This document shows positions 15,214-22,729 of a stretch of DNA of 25,464 nt, in pieces. Source of the stretch: CAZSCF01 sp964605365 (lineage in GTDB: Bacteria; Patescibacteriota; Minisyncoccia; Moranbacterales; UBA2206); contig CAZSCF010000008.1 of NCBI GenBank assembly GCA_964605365.1, positions 1 through 25,464 on the forward strand. Reading direction: 5' to 3'. The notes under the pieces are model-generated. The model was not told the origin of the DNA. It ran no database searches and worked only from the letters and a program-made list of their open reading frames with translations. Positions within the stretch are counted from its first letter, which is position 1. The number at the start of each line of letters is the position of its first letter. Position numbers and translations under genes: made by a program.

Positions 15214-15287
15214 GGGTGTATAGCTCAGTTGGTTAGAGCGCTACATTGACATTGTAGAGGTCTCCCGTTCGAGTCGGGATATACCCA
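15214..15287 (+). tRNA. tRNA-Val (GAC)
   Basis: The acceptor stem GGGTGTA/TATACCC closes fully with one G-T pair. The D arm has GCTC...GAGC, the anticodon stem CTACA/TGTAG holds the loop TTGACAT with anticodon GAC, and the T arm is TCCCG-TTCGAGT-CGGGA. The discriminator is A. The 3' CCA is not encoded (CTG follows), so it must be added by the CCA-adding enzyme. The gene starts at the first base after the gap. Confidence 0.95.
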
Positions 15288-15308
15288 CTGAGTTGAAGAA
15301 AAAATATC

Positions 15309-15383
15309 GGGACCATAGCTCAGTGGTAGAGCACGCGACTCATAATCGCTTGGTCGCAGGTTCGAATCCTGCTGGTCCCACCA
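15309..15383 (+). tRNA. tRNA with CAU anticodon, best read as tRNA-Ile2 (TilS substrate)
   Basis: The cloverleaf is complete: acceptor GGGACCA/TGGTCCC, D arm GCTC/GAGC, T arm GCAGG/CCTGC, with encoded CCA at 15381-15383. The anticodon loop CTCATAA gives CAU. The G1-C72 pair excludes an initiator tRNA. The anticodon arm and variable loop (GCGACTCATAATCGCTTGG) match what I recall of E. coli tRNA-Ile2 rather than elongator tRNA-Met. So I call it Ile2, whose C34 is made lysidine by the TilS encoded at 10823. The outermost anticodon-stem pair is C-T. An automatic caller would probably print tRNA-Met. Confidence 0.8.
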
Positions 15384-15392
15384 AAGCAAAAG

Positions 15393-15417
15393 ACACCGAA
15401 TAGAATAGGTGTTTTTT
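15393..15417. terminator. Terminator after the tRNAs
   Basis: ACACC (15393-15397) pairs with GGTGT (15408-15412), followed by a run of T through 15417. The run overlaps the last codons of the minus-strand recombinase gene, so the two transcripts converge here. Confidence 0.6.
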
Positions 15418-16378
15418 ACTTTTTTCTTCTCTTGCCATGAAAAGCTTTATGGATTTCTTTTAGTTGAGGATTGGTAATGTGAGTGTAAATTTGGGTGGTT
15501 GTAATCGAAGAATGTCCAAGCATCGTCTGAACACTTCGAATATCGGCGCCGTTCATTAATAAATCGGTGGCAAAAGAATGGCGGAAAGTGTGCGGATGGA
15601 CATCCTTGATAATACCGGCTTTAACAGAATAATATTTTACAATTCTTTGAATACTGCGTGGAGTGAGACGAATGCTGTCCTGATTATCTAAGCTTTTTTT
15701 GTCATTCTTTAGTCGTTCAGTTTTGGGCTTAAATTTTTTTAAACTTTTTATATCTCTCACGAAAACGGCCGGATCAATATCAGTTCTTTTTTCCAAATAT
15801 TTTTCCAAAGCTGTTTTGGCCGAATTGGAAACGAAAACTACGCGGATTTTATCGCCTTTTCCTCTTACGCTAAACTCTTGGTTTTTTAGATCTAACTTGT
15901 CTCGGTTTAAGTTGGCAAGTTCCGAAACGCGAAGACCTGAAGAAAAAAGCAATTCCAAAATAGCCTTATCTCTGAGTGACTTGAAATTTGTTCCATTGAC
16001 GGCATCCAAGATTCTTTCTATTTCTTCTGCTTCCAAAAATTCCACTTCTTTTCTTTGACTTTTTCCAATTTCAACTTTTTCGGCTTGCAGGGTTTTGATG
16101 TCTTTGCGAGCCAGATATTTCAAAAAACTACGCAGGGCAATGATGTAATAATTCTGAGTAAGTTTTTTGAGATTTGCTCCTTTGGGATCTTCAAAACGAT
16201 TCAGGAAAACACGATAGCGACTGATCATTTCGTCCGTAATGTCTCTAGGGTCGGTTATTTTAGCCCAATCCAAAAAACGATCCAGGTAACGACTATAGTT
16301 ATCTATGGTTTTGCGGGATCGGCCTTTTTCGATCTCTAAATACTCTAAAAATTGATTTTTGAGATTTTTTAGATTCAT
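15416..16378 (-). CDS. xerC: Tyrosine recombinase, XerC/XerD-like
   Basis: This 320-residue site-specific recombinase most likely resolves chromosome dimers at dif. The N-terminal SAM-like DNA-binding domain (about 1-105) has the standard FLEYLEIEKGRSRKTIDNYSRYL opening. In the catalytic domain all residues are present: Arg150 (SSGLRVSELANL), Lys174 (RGKGDK), His263/Arg266 (HPHTFRHSF), His289 (LGHSS) and the nucleophile Tyr298 (QIYTHI). A charged insertion of about 30 residues (205-235, KSLKKFKPKTERLKNDKK) lengthens it over E. coli XerC/D. CPR genomes usually carry one Xer, so C or D cannot be assigned. It lies next to a tRNA, but I see no attachment-site duplication, so a housekeeping role is preferred over an integrase. 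Confidence 0.9.
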   Translation of the reverse strand: MNLKNLKNQFLEYLEIEKGRSRKTIDNYSRYLDRFLDWAKITDPRDITDEMISRYRVFLNRFEDPKGANLKKLTQNYYIIALRSFLKYLARKDIKTLQAEKVEIGKSQRKEVEFLEAEEIERILDAVNGTNFKSLRDKAILELLFSSGLRVSELANLNRDKLDLKNQEFSVRGKGDKIRVVFVSNSAKTALEKYLEKRTDIDPAVFVRDIKSLKKFKPKTERLKNDKKSLDNQDSIRLTPRSIQRIVKYYSVKAGIIKDVHPHTFRHSFATDLLMNGADIRSVQTMLGHSSITTTQIYTHITNPQLKEIHKAFHGKRRKK

Positions 16379-16568
16379 AATTTGTGTGGCATACCGTTAG
16401 TATATAGCATTCGACATGTTATATCCAGCGGGATTATTTGGAAAATTTCTTTCTTTTGTTCAATGGGACGAAAAAGAGAAGAGTTCTTTTTTAAAAACAA
16501 AAAATAAAGCGTAAAATGTTGAAGGAAAAATAGTTTTTTGCTTGTTTTAAGCCAAAAAAATGACTTAT

Positions 16569-16630
16569 AAGGAGGTTTTTTCTTGACAAAGATATGTTCA
16601 AGAGCTATACTTCCAGATGATAAAAATTAG
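16569..16630 (+). other. Possible 15-codon leader peptide overlapping the promoter
   Basis: AAGGAGG (16569-16575) lies seven bases before TTG at 16583, which opens a 15-codon frame ending in TAG at 16628. The TTG is also the first part of the -35 box, so this peptide could only be made from a transcript starting further upstream. Low confidence: a perfect Shine-Dalgarno is rare in this window but may be coincidental. Confidence 0.25.
16583..16611 (+). promoter_or_regulatory. Promoter of the LysM/CHAP hydrolase gene
   Basis: TTGACA (16583-16588), a 17-base spacer and TATACT (16606-16611). The expected transcript start is near 16618, about 40 bases before the gene. Confidence 0.75.
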
Positions 16631-16641
16631 GGATTGAGCCG

Positions 16642-16662
16642 ATGAGAAGATCACTCTTTTGA
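16642..16662 (+). other. Possible six-codon upstream ORF coupled to the hydrolase start
   Basis: ATG at 16642 opens a frame of six codons (MRRSLF) ending in TGA at 16660-16662. The TGA overlaps the TTG start codon of the next gene at 16659-16661. A weak AGGG lies about nine bases before the ATG. The overlap would allow reinitiation at the TTG. Confidence 0.35.
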
Positions 16663-18005
16663 GTGAAAAAGCTCTTAAGCTCAAGCCAAAAAGAAGGATC
16701 AAGACAATTAGTAAACTCAATATCAGTTATTCAGGAAGTTTATCCCACACCAAAAATGAAAAGCAACAAAATATATTTGCGGCAAAAGGGAAAGACTTGC
16801 AGAAGAATGACGAAAAACACCGAAAACTTAGGTTTTTAGTGTGGGATTTATTGAAAAGTGCTAACCTTAGGAAGTTGAATTCCAATATTCATATAGCACA
16901 AATAAAAATTGCCAGATTTATCAAGGAACACAGGACCATAAAAGTCTTGCATATATTCAGAAATTACTCGGCTCTGGTAGTTGTAATAAGCTGTGCTATC
17001 CTGGTTTCAGCTACCAATCTGACCGCAGGAAAAGAATCCAGTGGTTTTTTGTTTGGATCATTTGGAGAAAGCGACGATTATTCTAATCCGCTAGAAGGCA
17101 GTATGGCTATTAAGGCAAGAAATCAAAAAAGTAATTTGGCTATGATAAAACTGGCTCAAACCAGAATCGTATCTGATCCGGAAACAATCAAGGAGCTAGA
17201 GCAAGAAAAAGCGGACAATAATTTGGATGAAAATGCCTGGGTATCAGTAATTTCCCCGGTTCGAGAAGAACCGAAAGAAGGCGCGGGAGTGGAAATGTAT
17301 GTAGTTAAAGAAGGTGACACGATCAGTGGCATCGCTGCCAGAAATAATATCTCTGTGAATACAATTCTTTGGGCTAATGAAATTGATGATATCGATTCAA
17401 TTATGCCGGGAGATAGCATATTTATTTTACCAACTGACGGTTTTTCTTATACTGTCAAAAGAGGTGATAGCATTGAAGATATCGCTAAAAAATATAAGGC
17501 AGAAAAAGATAAAATTATTGCTTTTAATAATTTACCAGCTAACGGAGATTTAAAAGAAGGTGAATCAATTCTTATTCCCGGTGGGCAAAAAGAAACAGTT
17601 CAAAGATCGCAAACGCCAACTGCTGGCAGTTCAAATATTGCAATCAGAGAATATGAATCGTTTGCTTCAGTGGGTAAAAAACTCAGTGGCAAGGCTGGAA
17701 CAGGACACAAATTTCCTTACGGTTATTGTACTTGGTATGTGGCGCAAAAAAGATATGTTCCGTGGTCCGGAAATGCCGGTACATGGTTGTTTAATGCAAA
17801 ATCAATGGGTTATGCGACTGGCAGAAAGCCGCGACCTGGGGCAATTATGGTTTCTTCGGAATCCAGGTGGGGTCACGTAGCCTTAGTTGAAAAAGTTAGC
17901 GGAAACAAAATTACTGTTTCCGAAATGAATTATGCCGGTTGGGCCAGAAGATCAACCAGAACAATCGATGCTAACAGTCGAGTGATCAGAGGGTTTATAT
18001 ATTAG
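16659..18005 (+). CDS. Membrane-anchored cell-wall hydrolase: two LysM domains and CHAP
   Basis: This 448-residue protein probably binds and cuts peptidoglycan outside the membrane. A basic N-terminal region (1-100) precedes one membrane helix at about 103-120 (SALVVVISCAILVSATNL). LysM 1 (about 213-257, YVVKEGDTISGIAARNNIS) and LysM 2 (about 263-308, YTVKRGDSIEDIAKKYKA) follow. The C-terminal CHAP domain (about 350-448) has Cys357 in GYCTWYV and His406 in WGHVALVEKV, the expected nucleophile and base of an amidase/endopeptidase. The start must be TTG at 16659, because a stop lies in frame at 16635-16637 and no ATG occurs between. The unusually long cytoplasmic N-terminus is a feature of the protein. 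It has its own promoter. Confidence 0.85.
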   Translation: MSEKALKLKPKRRIKTISKLNISYSGSLSHTKNEKQQNIFAAKGKDLQKNDEKHRKLRFLVWDLLKSANLRKLNSNIHIAQIKIARFIKEHRTIKVLHIFRNYSALVVVISCAILVSATNLTAGKESSGFLFGSFGESDDYSNPLEGSMAIKARNQKSNLAMIKLAQTRIVSDPETIKELEQEKADNNLDENAWVSVISPVREEPKEGAGVEMYVVKEGDTISGIAARNNISVNTILWANEIDDIDSIMPGDSIFILPTDGFSYTVKRGDSIEDIAKKYKAEKDKIIAFNNLPANGDLKEGESILIPGGQKETVQRSQTPTAGSSNIAIREYESFASVGKKLSGKAGTGHKFPYGYCTWYVAQKRYVPWSGNAGTWLFNAKSMGYATGRKPRPGAIMVSSESRWGHVALVEKVSGNKITVSEMNYAGWARRSTRTIDANSRVIRGFIY

Positions 18006-18028
18006 TCATAAAGCATAGAACATAGAAC

Positions 18029-18055
18029 AAGGGGCGAGTTAAAAACTCGCCCCTT
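18029..18055. terminator. Strong hairpin between convergent genes
   Basis: AAGGGGCGAGTT (18029-18040) pairs perfectly with AACTCGCCCCTT (18044-18055), loop AAA. The T-tract after it is interrupted (ACTTTTAAT). It lies between the hydrolase (plus) and pcrA (minus) stops and probably ends both transcripts. The hairpin is preceded by a short tandem CATAGAA repeat. Confidence 0.7.
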
Positions 18056-18153
18056 ACTTTTAATATAATTGTGATAGCGTTAAGAAATAAAATAATAAAT
18101 TTAAATTTATATTTTTTAAATATTAAATTTTTTGAGAAAATAGTAGATTTTTT

Positions 18154-20313
18154 TTATATCTTTTTAAGCGGGGCGATGGAGGCGGAAAGTTTTTTAAGTC
18201 CGACTTTGGAAAAAGCAATTGTCAAAACATCGCCCTGAGCGGAAATGATGAGGCCGGATCCAAAAGTTGGATGCTCAACGCGCTGTCCGTCCTTGTATTT
18301 TGGAATGGGAATAGATTTTGACGTAGTGACAGGTCGCGACTTGTCGCTACTGAATAATTTTCCATCCGATTTGGGTTTAGGTCTGGCGATTTGCAAAAGA
18401 TGCTCCGGAATATCATCTAGAAATCTAGAGGGAGAATTTGACTGAAGCGAACCAAAAATATTTCTTTCGCTGGTAAAAAGTAAATAAATTTTTTCCTTGG
18501 CGCGGGTAATGCCAACATACATAAGTCGTCTTTCTTCTTCCATTTCTTGCGGGCTTAAAAGACTGCGAGAGTGTGGCAGGATGCCTTCTTCCAAGCCGAC
18601 AATAAAAACATTGGTGAACTCCAAACCTTTGGCGCTGTGAAGTGTCATCAAATGCACGGCTTCAGAACTTTTATCGATATTGTCCGTATCGGAAATCAGG
18701 GCAACTTCTTCCAGAAAAAGTTCCAGACTTTCAGGCATTGGATATTCCGCATATTTTTGGGCGACGGTCAAAAGTTCCATCACATTTTCGTGGCGCATTT
18801 CGCCTTCTTCGCTGCCATCCAACAAATATTTTTCATAGCCGCTTTCGATGTAAGCTTTTTCAATAAATTCTTTGAGTTTCAGAGAGGTTTTTATTTCATC
18901 CATTCTCTTGATGAAATCACAAAATTTGCAAATGTAATCCAATTTCGCATCGGCTATGTTTTTTTCATTCTTGAGTTTCAGTCCGGCTTCAATAATATTC
19001 AAATCATTTTGTTTGGCAAAATTTATCCATTTGAAAATGGTGGCTTCGCCAATGCCGCGCTTGGGTTCATTAATTATTCTTTCCAGTGAAACCTGATCAT
19101 TGAAATTTTGTATTAGTTTTAAATAAGCCAGGACATCTTTGATTTCTTTTCTTTGATAAAATTTTATGCCGCCAATAATGCGATAAGGCAGGCCCGAGCG
19201 AAGCATGGCTTCTTCCAAGATTCTGGATTGCGCGTTGGTGCGATAAAGGACAACAAAATCACTAAACTTTTTGCCTTTTGTCATTTCTCTTTGGATTTCG
19301 GCGGCTACATATTCTGACTCCTCTCTTTCATCACGAGCTTCGAAAGATTCAATTAAGTGTCCGCCTTGTTTTTCGGTCCATATTTTTTTGTCCTTGCGAT
19401 TGATATTTTTGGAAATTACTCCATAAGCCGCATCCAAAATGTTTTGAGTGGAGCGATAATTTTGTTCCAATTTGATGATTTTGGCATTGGGATAATCTTT
19501 TTCGAAATCAAGAATATTTTGTATATTGGCTCCGCGGAAAGCATATATCCCTTGCCAGTCGTCTCCTACGACGCAGATGTTTTGGTATTTTTTGGTCAAA
19601 AGTCGAACGAGTTCGTATTGGGCGTGGTTAGTATCCTGATATTCATCTACCATAATATAGCGGAAAATATTCTGATATTTTTCCAAAACTTCGGGAAAAT
19701 CTATGAATATTTTGACTGTGAACATAATCAAATCGTCAAAATCCAAAGCGGATTGCTCTTGGCATTTTTTTTGGTAGGTCGAATAAACTTTCGAGATAAC
19801 TTCTTCATAATAACTACCTGCATTCTGGGTAAAATTGTTGGCATCAATCAATTCATTTTTGGCTTTGGAAATTGTGCCCAGAGCCGATTTGGGGTTGAAT
19901 TGTTCGGGATTTAATGAAAGCTCCTTGAAAACTCTTTTGATTATGGCGAGTTGATCCTGAGTGTCCAAAATGGAAAAACTTTTTTTATATCCAAGTTTGT
20001 CGATTTCCTGGCGAAGTATTCTGACGCAGATGGAGTGAAAGGTTCCAATAAGAGGTAAATTTGCAAGAGATGATGCAGCTTCGCGAAGAAGCCCAACAAT
20101 CCTTTCCTTCATTTCCTGGGCGGCCTTGTTGGTGAAAGTGACAGCCAAAATGTTTTGTGGGTGGATGTTTTTTTCTAAAATTAAAAAGGCCGTACGAAAA
20201 GCCAAGGCGCGCGTTTTTCCGCTGCCGGCTCCGGCGATAATCAAAACCGGACCTTCTGAGATTTGGACGGCTTCACGCTGAGCAGGATTGAGTTGAGATA
20301 ACAAATTTACCAT
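18154..20313 (-). CDS. pcrA: ATP-dependent DNA helicase PcrA/UvrD
   Basis: This 719-residue SF1A 3'-5' helicase works in nucleotide-excision repair and in removing proteins from DNA. The Q-motif region LNPAQREAV is followed by Walker A GAGSGKT (28-34), motif Ia TFTNKAAQEMKERI, Walker B VDEYQDTNHAQY, motif III GDDWQGIYAFRGA, motif IV LEQNYRSTQNIL, motif V HSAKGLEFTNVFIVGLEEG and motif VI RRLMYVGITRAKEKI. The C-terminal ~50 residues (YKDGQRVEHPTFGSGLII...) match the Tudor-like RNA-polymerase-binding tail of PcrA/UvrD. The gene is complete and convergent with the hydrolase gene. It does not look like RecB or Rep: length and tail fit PcrA. Confidence 0.95.
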   Translation of the reverse strand: MVNLLSQLNPAQREAVQISEGPVLIIAGAGSGKTRALAFRTAFLILEKNIHPQNILAVTFTNKAAQEMKERIVGLLREAASSLANLPLIGTFHSICVRILRQEIDKLGYKKSFSILDTQDQLAIIKRVFKELSLNPEQFNPKSALGTISKAKNELIDANNFTQNAGSYYEEVISKVYSTYQKKCQEQSALDFDDLIMFTVKIFIDFPEVLEKYQNIFRYIMVDEYQDTNHAQYELVRLLTKKYQNICVVGDDWQGIYAFRGANIQNILDFEKDYPNAKIIKLEQNYRSTQNILDAAYGVISKNINRKDKKIWTEKQGGHLIESFEARDEREESEYVAAEIQREMTKGKKFSDFVVLYRTNAQSRILEEAMLRSGLPYRIIGGIKFYQRKEIKDVLAYLKLIQNFNDQVSLERIINEPKRGIGEATIFKWINFAKQNDLNIIEAGLKLKNEKNIADAKLDYICKFCDFIKRMDEIKTSLKLKEFIEKAYIESGYEKYLLDGSEEGEMRHENVMELLTVAQKYAEYPMPESLELFLEEVALISDTDNIDKSSEAVHLMTLHSAKGLEFTNVFIVGLEEGILPHSRSLLSPQEMEEERRLMYVGITRAKEKIYLLFTSERNIFGSLQSNSPSRFLDDIPEHLLQIARPKPKSDGKLFSSDKSRPVTTSKSIPIPKYKDGQRVEHPTFGSGLIISAQGDVLTIAFSKVGLKKLSASIAPLKKI

Positions 20314-20410
20314 GTTTATTATTTTAGCATACTTCTATTTATTTGTAGCTTTTTGCATTCTATTGTAAAATATGGACAGAGAAAATGAAGCGAAATAAAT
20401 TAAAATAATA

Positions 20411-20554
20411 TTAAGGACTCGTACATTTGCCTTGAATTCTTATAGGCAGCTGCTATGAGTCAAAATAGTTTTTTGCCGGTCTACTGTAATTTATTGAAAT
20501 TTTATTAGCAGGTCAATTTGTCAATAATTCTGCGGCAAACGCACGCGTCCTTAA
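20411..20554. repeat. 144-bp segment closed by a long imperfect inverted repeat
   Basis: TTAAGGAC-T-CGT (20411-20422) pairs with ACG-C-GTCCTTAA (20543-20554). The pairing resumes inward as TTTGCC with GGCAAA and GAATT with AATTC, about 22 pairs in total with small internal loops. An ATAG/CTAT hairpin around GCAGCTG lies inside. The segment ends 23 bases before the methyltransferase ATG (20578). Size and position match the segments at 11782-11928 and 13826-13972. Confidence 0.6.
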
Positions 20555-20577
20555 AGTATTAAAAACATAAAACAAAA

Positions 20578-21165
20578 ATGTTGACGAATAATAATCCTCA
20601 GGAAGAGGAAATAAGCAAAAAATCTTTTTTTACGGCGAAGTTTATCGATCCGCAGTCTATTATAGAGCAACTTGATCTAAAAGAAGAAATGATTGTGGCC
20701 GATTTTGGTTCGGGTGCGGGATATTTTACGTTGCCTATTGCCAAAAAAATTGAAAATGGCGGAACAATATACGCCTTGGATGTTATTTCTCAAAAACTCG
20801 AATCAGTAGTTAGTAAAGCTAAATCCCAAGGTTTGCACAATATTATAACCAAAAGAGTGAATCTGGAAAATAAAAACGGATCCAAACTTGACGATAAAAG
20901 TGTGGATTGCGTGATTATGAAAGACGTGCTTTTTCAAAATAAGGATAAAAATCAAATAATAAGAGAGGCTGCTAGAATTTTGAAAACGGGAGGAAAGGCT
21001 TTGATCGTAGAATGGAATTCGGAAAATTTTTCAATTGGTCCGGAGAAGAATCTTCGGATTTACAAAGAAAGCGTTATTGAATTGGCAAGAAAAAACGGAT
21101 TAAAACTTTTAAAAGAAATAAATGCTGGAAATTTTCATTATGGCCTAATATTGGAGGTTGCTTGA
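20578..21165 (+). CDS. Class I SAM-dependent methyltransferase
   Basis: This 195-residue protein has a Rossmann-type methyltransferase fold. Motif I is VADFGSGAGYFTLP (DFGSGAG at 42-48). Motif II is IYALDVISQKLE, with the acidic residue that binds the ribose of SAM. The later strands are DCVIMKDVLFQ and RILKTGGKALIVEW. It belongs to the broad Methyltransferase_11/UbiE-like group, and the substrate cannot be told from sequence. The N-terminal segment (KKSFFTAKFIDPQSIIEQLDL) is typical of family members annotated simply as 'class I SAM methyltransferase'. The gene ends in TGA, which supports the standard genetic code. A 144-bp inverted-repeat segment precedes it. Confidence 0.85.
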   Translation: MLTNNNPQEEEISKKSFFTAKFIDPQSIIEQLDLKEEMIVADFGSGAGYFTLPIAKKIENGGTIYALDVISQKLESVVSKAKSQGLHNIITKRVNLENKNGSKLDDKSVDCVIMKDVLFQNKDKNQIIREAARILKTGGKALIVEWNSENFSIGPEKNLRIYKESVIELARKNGLKLLKEINAGNFHYGLILEVA

Positions 21166-21232
21166 AAAAATATTCATCGTTCTGATTTTCAATCTCGCCA
21201 CAAAAGAATTTTTTTAAATAATTTCTTGAAAA

Positions 21233-22648
21233 ATGAAAATATTAAAAACAAAACAAAAAATTATAATTTCTTTTCTTCTTATTTTCTGTGTGTTTTCACT
21301 TTCGGGATGCGGTTGCAAGCCGGCTACCCAGACAAGATATGCCATTGAATTGGAAGTCTGGGGACTTTTTGACGATAGTGATGTTTATGGCGATATTTTT
21401 AGTTTGTATACTTCTTATGTAAACAATAATATCGTAAAAATAAATTACAGGAAATTTACTCCGGATACTTATAAAAAAGAATTGGTAGATGCCTTGGCGA
21501 CTGGACAAGGGCCGGATGTTTTTCTTATTCACAATACTTGGTTACCTGTTTTTGGGGATAAAGTTGTTCCGGCTCCGGTACAAATTTTGGATGAAAAAAG
21601 ATTTAAAGAAAATTTTGTGGATGTAGTTTCGGATGATTTTTTGTATCAAGGACAGGCGTATGCCGCACCTTTAAGCGTCAACACTTTGGCTTTGTTCTAT
21701 AATACGGATCTTTTAAATGAGGCTGGTATTGTTTCGCCGCCCAGCAATTGGGAAGAATTTGTAAATTGTTCCAAAAAAATAACCAGAATCTCGGGTGGCA
21801 ATAATATAAACAGATCGGGCGCAATTTTGGGAACTGCTTACAATATAAACAGATCCACTGATATTATTTCCGTTTTGATGCTTCAGGGCGGGACGCAGAT
21901 GGTCGACTTGAGCAGAAAAATTTCCGCTTTTGATAATATTGTCAAAAGCGGAGAGCAGAATATCTCGGCTGGGGAAAACGCTCTGGATTTTTATACTCAA
22001 TTTGCTAAAAATTCATCCCCAATGTATTCCTGGAGTTCAGATTCGCATTATTCTCTTGATGCCTTTTCTGAAGGTTGGGCGGCTATGATGTTAAATTATT
22101 CTTGGAATATAGCCACTATCGAAGCAAAATCTCCCAATCTTAATTTTAGTGTAGCTCCCCTGCCGCAATTGGAAGGTAATCGGATAATCAATTACGCTAA
22201 CTATTGGGCATTTGCTGTTTCAAAAAACAAAACAATAGATGCGGAATATGCTAAAACCAAAAATTTGACTCAGGTGAGCAATGAAGTTCGAACAGCCGAG
22301 GCGTGGAAATTAATATCTTTTTTGACGACTAAGCCGACAGGGACACTTTTGGATGTAGCCAAGAAAAAAAATGTTGTGCCGGGAAATTATGACCCGACAA
22401 TAGAATATTTGAAAAAAACATATGCTCCGGCAGCGCGCAGGGATTTAATTGAAATTGAGAAAAATGATCCAAGAGTCGGGGTTTTTGCGACGCAAAACCT
22501 TACAGCCAAAAGTTGGTATCAGGCTGATCCGGAGGCGATTGAAGCGATCTTTTTGAATATGATTGACGAAGTTAACAAGGGCAAAGCAACTGTGCGTGAT
22601 GCCATAAAATCGGCCGGAGTGAGGGTAACGCAATTAATGCAAAAATAA
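21233..22648 (+). CDS. Extracellular solute-binding lipoprotein
   Basis: This 471-residue protein resembles family 1 (sugar-type) periplasmic binding proteins of ABC importers. The signal peptide ends in the lipobox LSGC with Cys26 as the lipid-anchored residue. The mature part has family landmarks: LATGQGPDVFLIHNTWL, AYAAPLSVNTLALFYNTDLLNEAG, a Trp-rich WSSDSHYSLDAFSEGWAAMMLNYSW and YANYWAFAVSKN. No permease or ATPase gene is in the window. In CPR bacteria such proteins often stand alone, so the partner may be elsewhere or the protein may have a surface-binding role. It lies directly before the cysteine-rich and pilin-like genes, which suggests an envelope function. Length is slightly above the usual 420-440. 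Confidence 0.85.
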   Translation: MKILKTKQKIIISFLLIFCVFSLSGCGCKPATQTRYAIELEVWGLFDDSDVYGDIFSLYTSYVNNNIVKINYRKFTPDTYKKELVDALATGQGPDVFLIHNTWLPVFGDKVVPAPVQILDEKRFKENFVDVVSDDFLYQGQAYAAPLSVNTLALFYNTDLLNEAGIVSPPSNWEEFVNCSKKITRISGGNNINRSGAILGTAYNINRSTDIISVLMLQGGTQMVDLSRKISAFDNIVKSGEQNISAGENALDFYTQFAKNSSPMYSWSSDSHYSLDAFSEGWAAMMLNYSWNIATIEAKSPNLNFSVAPLPQLEGNRIINYANYWAFAVSKNKTIDAEYAKTKNLTQVSNEVRTAEAWKLISFLTTKPTGTLLDVAKKKNVVPGNYDPTIEYLKKTYAPAARRDLIEIEKNDPRVGVFATQNLTAKSWYQADPEAIEAIFLNMIDEVNKGKATVRDAIKSAGVRVTQLMQK

Positions 22649-22655
22649 TAATTCA

Positions 22656-22720
22656 TTTGTCATGCTGAACTTGTTTCAGTATCTCATTATTAGATCCCGA
22701 ATCAAGTTCGGGATGACAAA
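22656..22720. repeat. REP-like palindromic repeat, copy 1
   Basis: Ends TTTGTCAT and ATGACAAA are inverted repeats (65 bp). Inside are two small palindromes: CTGAACTTGTTTCAG and CCCGAATCAAGTTCGGG. Two further copies lie at 24296-24358 and 24860-24931. The GTCAT...GATC...ATGAC form is a family seen in many bacterial genomes, including alphaproteobacteria. It is likely a non-autonomous mobile or REP element. Confidence 0.8.
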
Positions 22721-22729
22721 TATCTCGAA

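Noticed and set aside
14541..15236. Continuation of the membrane-protein frame through the N-run into the tRNA
   Set aside because: Translation across N is meaningless; the residues after the gap are the tRNA-Val gene.
15309..15383. Initiator tRNA-Met
   Set aside because: The first acceptor pair is G-C, not the unpaired C1-A72 type of initiators, and the anticodon stem lacks the three G-C pairs.
15214..16378. Genomic island integrated at a tRNA by the adjacent tyrosine recombinase
   Set aside because: The recombinase has full Xer character and I found no duplicated tRNA 3' end in the window to mark an att site.
21233..22648. Complete ABC sugar importer operon
   Set aside because: Only the binding protein is present; no permease or ATP-binding gene follows.
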